Part shown: positions 47,623-57,052 of the stretch, one piece after another | How the letters are laid out: each line of letters opens with the position of its first letter | Position numbering within the stretch: position 1 is the stretch's first letter | DNA from: Hsuehochloa calcarea | Taxonomy: Eukaryota > Streptophyta > Magnoliopsida > Poales > Poaceae | Reading direction: 5' to 3' | DNA: 64,000 nucleotides | NCBI GenBank assembly: GCA_036346395.1 | Contig: CM070599.1 | Location: 16,173,232 to 16,237,231 of the forward strand | The notes under the pieces: model-generated | The model's input: the letters and a program-made list of their open reading frames with translations, nothing else | The model's database searches: none | What the model was told of the DNA's origin: nothing | Translations under genes and position numbers: made by a program

Positions 47623-48337
47623 GAAGTGGTGTCAGCTGCAAAAGAAAGAAGTCAGCGCTAAGGTTACAAAATAGCATCCCCCAGCAGTCAATAAAGCTCC
47701 GCAGCTCATCATCTCCTTAGTCAGCAACCCAGCTACCAAAGGCTTCCACTCCTCTTTCCAATGGGAGTAGTTCCGTTGGATACCAAGAATAATCAACCCG
47801 CGACTAGCTTTCACCGCTTCAACAAGGAGAAAAGGGCACTATGCTAGTAGATGTCCCCAGAAAAAGCTTCGCCAAACAAGTGGTGCAGAAGACAACAAAG
47901 CAGACCCTACCACCCGTCAACCTCGAGAATTACTCAAAGACAATGGTACCACTGTACCATGAAAACCCCTGAAGGATGGCATCTGCTTCCATTGCAAGAA
48001 TCCGGGACACTTCGCCAACAGATGCCCCCAAAGGAAGCAAGATCCAGTGATCAAGTGTCATTATTGCGGCAACCAGACACCGCAAGAACAGATGTCCCAA
48101 ACGAAAACATGAAGAGTCAGCAAAGAACATTATCATCACCAACCTCAGCCTTGAGAACGAAGAATTTCCCAAAGGTTCCAGCGAAAAGCAAGTTGTATCT
48201 GCTGAAGTTCTACAACAAGACCCAGAAGCCCCGCCAAATGTCCGCTCAAATGTGGCAAGTCGTGACATGTTGCCCAATTGTGTCCTCCACTAAGACAAGA
48301 TGTGGAGCATGCTTCACATGCGGGCAATATGGACGCA
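47623..48337 (+). pseudogene. gag remnant with CCHC zinc knuckle
   Basis: At 47984-48025 the sequence reads CFHCKNPGHFANRC, a perfect CX2CX4HX4C nucleic-acid-binding knuckle of retroelement gag. A second cysteine pair (CHYCG) follows at about 48057-48071, and then the frame breaks. Upstream, the same interior resumes directly after the CAAAG duplication. At about 48330-48342 gag-like sequence joins the 3' LTR at a shared ACGCAAA. Confidence 0.8.
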
Positions 48338-48917
48338 AATAAAAGAACCCGAGCCATCCTTGTTACACCTTGTATGTATATTATTGCATCTGTTGTGTTG
48401 GCTCGCGAGCACGGTAGTTGTGCTCATCCTCGCTCTTTCTCCAAACCCTCAGAAACAGGAACCCTGGAGTTGTCGACCGCAATAAGGATCCGTAAGTCCA
48501 AGACCCGTAAATCGTTGAAGCGTAGTTTAGTCCTTAGCTGTTCTAGTCTCACCCCAGTCTAGCTGACTCTACCGGTTCTTGTGTGCCTCCTATATTATCC
48601 TAGGTTTTCGGATAATATCGGGTATACACGGGTTCCCCAGTCACTTGCATGTGGTGAGATGTGCCCTCACCCGTTTGCTTCCGTTGTTTCTTCCGCTATC
48701 TTTTGTAATGTATTCATTTGGTCTGTTCAGCCCTTATTGTAAAAATTGACCCGAAGCGGTCTATGTAAACTCTGATGTGTAAATTAATGAATGGAACGAT
48801 TTTACGCCACGAATGGTTTGATTTAGCAATGTGCCTGTGAAGTGATATCTACTGATCTAGGGAATAGCACAGTGGTTTCACAGAGAAATCTGGATGGAGA
48901 AATATGGGGTCCTACAT
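48338..48917 (+). repeat. truncated 3' LTR
   Basis: About 580 bp matching the last 540 bp of the 5' LTR (42921-43461), with the same end GGGGTCCTACA and then the TATAT duplication. It carries an extra ~40 bp around 48820-48865 compared with the 5' LTR. Confidence 0.88.
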
Positions 48918-48922
48918 ATATG

Positions 48923-51686
48923 GACCTAGCCTCGTCACCTGGATCCATCACGATCCCTTCTCTTTAGAAAAATTTATATGAGCGCAGTCGCTGCCTCCTG
49001 AATCCCTCGTGAACCCTTCATCCTATTTTGCTACTTCTGGTCGTGTAGCCTCCCCCGCATTCCTCGTCGCGACGCTCCCTTCTGCTGAACAAATCACAAC
49101 AACTCGTCTTCCCTCTCAATTAGCGTTGTCCCTAGACCTTTCATCTACCTTCCCCTCCCTAGGAATAGCCCCATAATTAGACGAATCCCCGGTTCAAGTA
49201 AGTAATTCCTCTGTCCAATTTTATTCTTTGGTAGACATTGTTATTTTGCGATTGTTTTCCATTCATACACCCTGTGAACAACACAAAGTTTGTCGCTAAT
49301 GAATTGTACTAATCTTGCCTACAAGATGTTCGGGAGAAAAAGTTTCCATTGAAGCCTTATGAGCTGCTGCTTTGGCACAATGCCTAGAATAGCAAGCAGC
49401 GGCTTTCTTCGTGCTAGAATCCCTTCTTAATCAAGACAACGATAAAGCGGTTTTGGACTTGAACTAAAGATTCATAAGAATTTGATTTAACTGATCTTTT
49501 ATACGCAATACAAATGATGCTACTCTCACTTTTTGAGCTTTACATCTGTTTCAAAAGAGTTTATTAATCTACTTTGCGTATATGTTCTATAAATAATGCT
49601 TTGGGTTATGCATACAATGAATTGTTTGACAGTGTTAAATGGAACAAGTTCGGTCAAGCGATTGCTTACTCTTTATGCAATTTGTTGCAAACCAAGCCTA
49701 TTGTCATTTTACTAATTTATTGATTTCCCTTGTGTGGTAAACTTATTATCAGATTTCGATTACAAATAATTAAAATTTTATTATTTGTTTCCCGAGCGTG
49801 GAGACGTAGCCAATGGTGCGGTGTAAACGAACACGTTGTTGGGGCGCGACGCACCACAATGGCGCTACAGTGTCTTGACAGTTGATGATGTGGCGCAAGC
49901 CAAGCCATGCAATAGTGGTGCGGCGTACTATGGTTATATGTTTTTCAACAACTAAGTTTGTCATGTCTTCTATTGAAACTACTTGCATTGATGTCGTACT
50001 AAGCAACATTCACATAACACTCCCAAATCATGGCAACGACTCAACGAGTCTTCGGATAACGTTGGAAGATTCATTGTTATTAAAAATCATATCTCGAGAT
50101 AGAGACGTCCCTAACGTAATGCGAACTAGCAACATTATACCCATATTTTCTTGCACCTCTTTGTATCAAAGCTTGACCAAGGCCGTGGTCGGTGCGAGGC
50201 TATGTTGTAGGCCGAGACGCTGAGCACGGCAATACATGTGGAGACATGATATGGATTGGCACGGATCTCAATAAAAACAGCTCGACATGATAGAGTAATA
50301 TATTTTTTATCCGTAGCAAAGTATGAGCACTCAGCTAGGATATTGAAAAATTAACAATATCGTCCGTTGTCTTAGAGCTGAACAGTTCTCATGCATATGC
50401 TTCATGGCAGAGAAACCTTGTACAAACATTTGTAGATTAACATTCTCATTTTTTACCTTTTACTTACATTTGTAGATTAAAGTTTTAATTCTTAACAACA
50501 GCATTAACACTGATAATTATTTCGAATGAGTGATGCATGTGGGACACCAGAGAAAATGTAGAGATCTAATTTCACTTCTGAATCTACCTCTACTACCATG
50601 TCATACACATTTTTCACCACGTTGACGAAATGATGGCATGCCGGTTACACAAGAGTTCCAATTGATCATAAATTAGGCGAAGCCAACTAACAAGCCTGAG
50701 TTTTTTTCTCCTCATCTAGCTTGTTTTTGAAGCGAAATAGTAAAAATAGTTTCATAAAAAATAGAATAGCAAAATTAGCATCCCTATAACATGAAAACAC
50801 TGTAGCAAAAAGCAGCCGCACCCTAGAGAGTAGCAGGTGGCGTGGACAAGCCTACTGTCATTCTGTGGGGACACGGTAGGCCAGCTGACGCTGAACGGGA
50901 GCTCACCATGTAGCCTACTGAGTACCAGGGCCCAGTAGGGCACCTCCAATGAGTTTTGAGCACGACACGATGACATTTTTACTACTTAGGACGTAGTAGG
51001 CCTCTTCTCATGGGTGCTAGTTTTGTTATTTGGCCGTGAAACAGCTACAATTTTAGCCCAAGACTCAACAAACGGTTGTTGCACTGAATGATGCTCTCAT
51101 AACAGGCTTGTAGAACGTTGGAGATCTGCAATCAATGACCGCGAGAGGCGAGTCTTCAAGGAAACATGTGTATGCGTGGTGTTCGCCAAGGGGCGTCTTA
51201 TGAAATATAGTTTACTTCGTGTACTACAAGAAATTGTGGGCAAATACTAAACTTAAACCGAATGATTCTATCTTGTAGGATTTATATAAAGACCCCATTG
51301 TACCCAAAAAATATATATCAATAAAGCATTGGCCCAGGAGTTTTCTACCGTCTGTCGTGTTCACTGTTTACACTACATTCCATTGTTCGTGATTTGTTGA
51401 TTGGATTGAACGACGAGGCCGATTTATCATCATTTTCTGTTAAGTATGATACAATTTGTAATCGTGTCTGTGCCGAACGCGGCACACGGCTGACTGGCGC
51501 CAAATGTGGTGTTAAATTGTGCAACCGACTCTGATTAGGTTTCCTTCTTCGTTAAAGACTCTTATTCCCTAACCTATATATCACCACTGTGGTCGCACGG
51601 ATAGATACCCACATAGTGAGTTCCGTCTTTGTGCGACTACAAGTATGGAAACATCGGCGTGTCTAACCGTGCGTTTATAGAGGTAC
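48923..51686. other. intergenic region
   Basis: No gene is supported. 48940-49200 is a C/T-rich leader-like stretch ending in a donor-like CAAGTAAGTAATT. 49329-49388 reads DVREKKFPLKPYELLLWHNA then stop after an acceptor-like CAAG, possibly an exon fragment. 51240-51660 is AT-rich with a TATATAAAG-like string near 51281. A low-confidence relic of a gene or copia-like element cannot be excluded. Confidence 0.35.
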
Positions 51687-51691
51687 ATATA

Positions 51692-54600
51692 TGTAACATC
51701 CTAATTTTCTGAGCTCTAAAAAACTTTTGAATAATTACTTGTGGGAACATACAATATTTGAATTTCTATTAATTTTTAGTATTTTTATTTAAAACTTAAT
51801 ATAAACCTTCATATAAAAATATTTTAATAGGGTTAATCCCAACATCAACAATTGCCAAAACTATTTTATTTGGATTCTATGTGCTTAGATATATTTTTTA
51901 GATTTTTCTGGAATTTTTCCAAGTTCATTTGCTATTTTCTAATTGCTATTTGGATTTTCTATATTTTCTAAAATAGAAAATCTATTTAAAATCCTTCGGA
52001 ACAGTAATGGGCCGAAACCCAACCCTATTCCAATCCTGGCCCAACACTATGCGGCCTGGCTTCCTCAAGCAGGCCAAGCCTGTTTCTTCGACATGCGGGC
52101 CCCGCATGTCGCCTCTCCTCTTCTCGTCCGTCTCCTCACGACAGATGGCCTCCGCTTTGTCGGGCCTCTATCGCCTCTCTTCTCGCAGCCGCACCCGACC
52201 CCACCAGTCAGTTTCACGCCGTTTGCAACGCGAACCCGCGCGAGCCGCCGTCACTGACGTGTGGGCCCCACCAAAACACTGTTCTTCGTCTCCGTTTCGG
52301 TTAGGATCTGAACTCCGCCGCCGCGTATCTGATTTGGGCGTTTGTGCCCTGGACTCTCCCGATTCGCTAGGTAAAAAGGGAGGGGTAGCCCTGGAGCTCC
52401 GCACCTCAACCCTAACCGCCAGAGCTCAAGTGTGAAACCCTAGCCGCCACTAGAGCTCGAAGAAGAAATCCCGTCGCCACCAGCTCCGACGAGCAATCCC
52501 GCCGCAACCAGAGCCACTCGAGCCTCGTCGTCTACACCTTCAGCATCGCCGGGGCAAGGGCTACGTCCTAGTCTCCTTGGTTCCGCCGGAGAGCGGATTC
52601 CGTCGAGCCCGTGGCACCACCTCCGCTCCGACCTCGCCGCTGGCCAGTCCATTTGTTCTCTTGCACTCGTGAGCACCTCATCGGGTTCGCCTTGGCATTC
52701 TCTACCTCCCTGTACCACTCACCGCCGACAAGCCGCCGCCCATCGCCGGATCCCTTGGAACCCGAGCGCCACCTAGCTAGCCACATCACCGCCGTGTCGC
52801 CCAGGCGTGTGTCCGCCAAATCATTGCTGTCGTGGCGTGCGTGGCCGGTTCACCAACCCAGATCCAATCTGTTCAGTGAACCAAGTTCACTGTGAGCCGA
52901 GCCGCTGACATGTGGGTCCCACATATCAAATTTTCTTTTAATTCTTTTTTTTCCGTAAATTCCTTCGCTGACATCAGCATTGCGCAATAATCCCATTTTC
53001 CTTTAGAAAAATAATTCAGAAATTTTAGAAATTCCAATTTAGGGTATTTTCTTGAATTTCAATTTTCCAAAGCTCATATCTTTTGCATTCGAACTCTGAT
53101 TGAGCTCATTCAAATTTTTAAATTTATATAAATTCGAGATCTATTTATTTATGATTTTCATTTAATTTTTAGAGTTTGTTTTGCCTCTGTTATTTATTTA
53201 TTTTATTTATTTATTTCGTTTGCGAGTAGACGTTAATTCTTCGGGGACTTTTGAGGAAGGAGAAGTGCCACAAGATCAAGACCAGTACCTAGATCTATTC
53301 TAAGGTAAGTTATATATTTAATCATATTGAACCCAATTTTTAAAATACTTTGATTCAAATTATTGCATTTTATTTTAAGTATTTATTTAAATGCTTCTGG
53401 GTTAGTTATTAATCCAAATTGTTGTCCACCTTGTATATTGTATGCTATGATCTTTTGTCACCCTAGATTGGTTCAATACTAGTTAGTATTATCGTAGCAC
53501 CAACGTGGGTTGGTTAGATATAAGTAGATTGCTTAGTCATGCTACGAGTCATCATTTCATGTGAGTTGCAAATATAAAGTTGACTAAGTGATTATGAAAC
53601 TGTGCGTGCTGTGTGCTATTACTCGTTGATGGCATATGTTGCACTTAATCAACAGAGGGGAAAGATTTAGACTGAGGTAAGTTGTGGATTCTGTGTGATT
53701 GGTGGAGCTGTGTGCTGGGAATAATAAACTGTATAACTTAGTTAGAAATTAGAAGTCTTGCCTTGGTCAATTAAGCACTTAACTTTGTGCGCCATTGAAC
53801 TGGGACTTACTGTACAACCACATGCCTGGTATGGGACGAGCCTAACTTAATAGGTTATGGAATCTTACCATTGACAACTCAGTTGTAGGTTGTCGTGTGA
53901 TGGGCTGGAGGTGTGTTTATCACATCGCGGGATGGTTCACCGCATCCCTATCCAATGGTGTGTGTCGTACCCAAACGCTGTGTGTATCGGTTGGACGGCA
54001 GTAAAGCACATCGAGAGTGTCAATGTTGAGATAAAATTTCTAAAAGGTTTTGTTATAGTCAGTGTTGGCCACACTGATTATATCTTGTGGATAAAGTGTA
54101 AAACCTCAGCAGAGTGTTAAATTAATCTATTCGAATAGCCGCGTCCGCTGTCATGGACATGCTCGGAGATTTCACACGGGGGTAGATTTTTATAAAATAT
54201 TTTGGAAGGGAGCTGTGTGATCTAAGTCATATGGCTGTGTGAATAACTTGTTTAGACTGTGTGTCTTTGTGAGATCAAATGATAACTTATTATTGCCTTA
54301 TTTGTTTTGAATTATGTTTTCAATCTATTACTTGTATTCAATTATAAATATTGTATTTCTGCAAAATAACCACAGAAGTCATATCTTTGGAATAAACCAT
54401 CATCTATAAATTGCATTCTGTGGTATGATTTGCGAGTACGGTTGTGTACTCATACTTACTTCAAACAATCAACAGAAGTGAAGGAGTCATCGCTTGCTTT
54501 TGAAGAGGAGTTCTACGAAGCTGTCGATCGTTAGGGTCTTGATCCCATTCAGTTGCCTCTGGTGAATTGATGGGATTCCGCTGAAGTTTATTTTCTTTCC

Positions 54601-54817
54601 ACTGCTATTTTATTTATTGTCAGCCCTGCGTGGCTTAATAAATGTAAACTCGACCATAAAGTCAAAACCATTATTTACTATTCAAATTAGTCGTTTATTC
54701 TATTGATTGTCTTGTGTGAATCAGTATTCATCTATGTTGATACTGTGTGCATTAGCGTGATCCCGGACTAGTGCAGAATACACAGATGGTCTAGAATTGT
54801 ATTTTTGGGTCCCAACA
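51692..54817 (+). repeat. solo LTR (3126 bp), TSD ATATA
   Basis: It begins TGTAACATCCTAA and ends GGGTCCCAACA, with perfect 5-bp duplications ATATA at 51687-51691 and 54818-54822. It is a solo LTR of the same family as 44379-47617, in the opposite orientation. The cassette is at 53230-53304, followed by a perfect donor-like AAGGTAAGT. The GC-rich leader block (52000-52900) yields long biased ORFs that are not genes. Confidence 0.93.
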
Positions 54818-54822
54818 ATATA

Positions 54823-55848
54823 TAGACTACTGAATAAGAATCCCTAATTAATGGACAAAGAAACCAAGTCAAAATCAGGTTTATGGTGCCCTCTTTCTAG
54901 CACCAACCATTGATAATTGGAACATAGAGTTACCTATTGAACTTATACGAAAAATAATATGAGAACGCTATAAAAACGAAGACTCTTTTATTGTTATAGA
55001 CATACTAAGTATTTTCATAAGAATACAATGGATGTCACATAATGATCGTAATGATCATGATTGAAACATAAGAACAGAATGAATCCTATTACAGAGTATG
55101 TGGGCTACCCCTTTGTAGTTACTGAAGGGGTGACAGTTAATGCTACTAAAGGTGCCTCTAATCAGTTGCCAGATGTGCTCATAACTACTTTTTCGTTAGT
55201 CACGTGGTAAAATATCATGTCTTTTGATCCGTTTCGCTGATCGGGAACTGTCCAAAACAACATAGCTGGTCGAACGATGTCCACAGCTGGTCATTTCATA
55301 ACTCCAATTGGTTGTCAACTAGTTGTGCCATAATAAAGGGTATTGCACTTCATTTAAATATTAGTTGTAGGTTTATAACCATTGTAGAGGTAGTCTATGA
55401 CACGTGGGTCTACTTTGATAGTATTTAACTTTGACAAAAAAAAGGTTGACCTAGTCAAGAATCCTTGTGAGAGACTTTTCTTTTTCTACAATTATTATTG
55501 GATCTTTTAGCTAATTTTTATCCGATTAATGTTAGAATTTATAGTTTTTTTTCGTCTAGAATTAATGTAAGGGCATTTAACATTAGGGAAATTCCTTATT
55601 TGCCACTGCAGATTTTTACAAACCCAGATATGCCATTATCTGGCCCACGTATGAGTGATACAAGAGATGATATATCGGATTTGTGCAATTTGCGGTGGCA
55701 TGCAAAAAAAAATCCCTTTAACATTAATGCAGAGGCATGTGATGTTCATATTCACACAAAAGCAGTACAAATTATTCAAACAACCCTGTGGTGAGCCAGG
55801 GGACTAGGGTTTATTTCAGGAGACATCGAGTCATTGACAATCCCAAAA
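54823..55848. other. intergenic region
   Basis: AT-rich, no supported gene. The 98-codon ORF at 55498-55794 has an unstructured, low-complexity start and no recognised similarity. The stretch around 55590-55640 (TTATTTGCCACTGCAG) looks like dispersed repeat DNA. Confidence 0.4.
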
Positions 55849-55942
55849 ATCAACTCATGACCGTCTGACTAGTTTTTTAGGAGAACTAAAGCATGGACGT
55901 TCCAGGAAAAGCATCATGCATCACTGCATCAGGACCCCGAGA

Positions 55943-56464
55943 TCAATATGGCCGCTCCCCGACGTTGTTTCCCCGAGGGTAATACTCGCAGATCACCAGC
56001 ACGTTGCCGGACGGGCACGCGGCCTCGGCGCACCCGAGCTGTGTCGTGGCGCGCCACACCACCTGCGTGTAGCGCGAGCAGGCGTTGCCGGGCGCGCACG
56101 AGCCGGCGCGGCGGTCATACCACCGCCGCTCGCCCACCCACGAGGCCACCGCCTCCTCCGCCGCCGCCGTGCCCCGCCGCCTGTCCGCCTTCCCTTCCAG
56201 GAAGCCGTTCCACCCGTAGTCGGTGTTGACCGGCGGGTGACGGAACACGTCGCATCCGTCGCGTCGCGCCCTGCTGGCGTAGGCCCTGGCGTCGGTCAGC
56301 AGCGTCGCGTTCCACGCCAGCGGCGGCACCCCGACAGCCCGTCTCGCCGCGTTGTGCGCCAGCAGGAACTTCGACGCGGCCGAGACATCGCCGGCGGCTG
56401 CGGCGGTGGTCGATAGCGTGGCCAGAGCCAGTGAGATGGCGACGATGCAGGGGAAGGGAGACAT
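55943..56464 (-). CDS. PR-1 family secreted CAP protein, recent duplicate
   Basis: 173 residues, differing from the protein at 27270-27791 at four positions (R35L, A57T, V74F, H75R), so about 98% identical. It has the same signal peptide, cysteines, C-terminal PRGNNVGERPY and the same lost tetrad residues (Trp85, Arg131). The frame is intact. Upstream it lacks 42 bp present before the other copy (27225-27266), removed between two TCACA repeats. This leaves the TATA box only 15 bp from the ATG, so transcription from it would probably start inside the gene, which has no other methionine. It may be silent unless an upstream start is used. Confidence 0.85.
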   Translation of the reverse strand: MSPFPCIVAISLALATLSTTAAAAGDVSAASKFLLAHNAARRAVGVPPLAWNATLLTDARAYASRARRDGCDVFRHPPVNTDYGWNGFLEGKADRRRGTAAAEEAVASWVGERRWYDRRAGSCAPGNACSRYTQVVWRATTQLGCAEAACPSGNVLVICEYYPRGNNVGERPY

Positions 56465-56472
56465 GGTTGTGA

Positions 56473-56479
56473 ATTTATA
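56473..56479 (-). promoter_or_regulatory. displaced TATA box of the fourth PR-1 gene
   Basis: TATAAAT on the minus strand begins 15 bp before the ATG at 56464. In the parent copy the equivalent box is about 57 bp away. The difference is the 42-bp deletion. Confidence 0.6.
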
Positions 56480-56719
56480 TGCCAGTATATTTTGTAGCGT
56501 TAACTATGTCATTTCTCTGCATGGTGAAGCGTTAACTATGTCAAATTAATTTTAGCATTTGTACTGGTAGGCAGAGCTTAATTCTCGAAACGATGAACAC
56601 ACCAAATTACTTCAGGACATAACAATTTGTATGTTGCAACTCACAAGGAGATTAACAACGCATACGCATAATGCACAGTTAATTATCTTAACGCATACGC
56701 ATGTACTATATAACGACGA

Positions 56720-57052
56720 TCAGTACGGCCGGCCGGTGCCGTAGTTGCCCGGCGGGAAGTAGTCGCAGACGAGCATCGAGTCGCCGGAGTCGCACACGAT
56801 CCTGGCGCAACCGAGCTGCGTCGTGTTGCGCCACACCACCTGCGTGTAGTGCGCGCACCCCGCCGCCCCGTCCGGCGCCGGGCACGAGTTGCTTCCGTGG
56901 TTGTATCACCGCTCCTCCGCCACCCACTGCGTGGCCAACGCTGTCGCGTTCCAGTGCCATCCCTTGCCGACGAACTAGTTCTCACCGAAGTAGAACAGTG
57001 AGCGTTGGGGCGCGCAGTCAGCAAGGCGCTATTGCGCGTACTCCTTGGCATG
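56720..57052 (-). pseudogene. PR-1 pseudogene, 3' part of a copy of the first PR-1 gene
   Basis: It matches codons 74-184 of the gene at 26358-26912 in frame, down to the stop at 56720-56722. The 5' part (signal peptide, first histidine) is missing because the copy ends at a CACTA transposon at 57053. Three in-frame stops are present: TAG at 57029-57031, TAG at 56975-56977 (Gln after GEN), and TGA at 56906-56908 (Trp in the ERWY motif). One codon is deleted near 57003. It is clearly dead. Confidence 0.93.

Larger units (their letters stand above)
38948..48917 (+). mobile_element. gypsy-type LTR retrotransposon with truncated 3' LTR, TSD TATAT
   Basis: A perfect 5-bp duplication TATAT at 38943-38947 and 48918-48922 brackets the element. 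The 5' LTR is 38948-43461 (TGTGACATCCC to GGGGTCCTACA). The primer-binding site follows, then a gag start and a gag zinc knuckle. The 3' LTR keeps only its last ~580 bp (about 48338-48917). A solo LTR in opposite orientation (44379-47617) has inserted in the interior. No RT or integrase remains, so most of pol and the head of the 3' LTR were lost in one or more deletions. Confidence 0.88.
55849..57052 (-). repeat. inverted copy of the PR-1 segment 26577-27905
   Basis: It contains the fourth PR-1 gene and a broken copy of the first, in the same order on the minus strand, with matching intergenic and 3' flanking DNA. The homology stops exactly at the CACTA terminus at 57053 and near 55849 on the other side. 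Confidence 0.92.
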
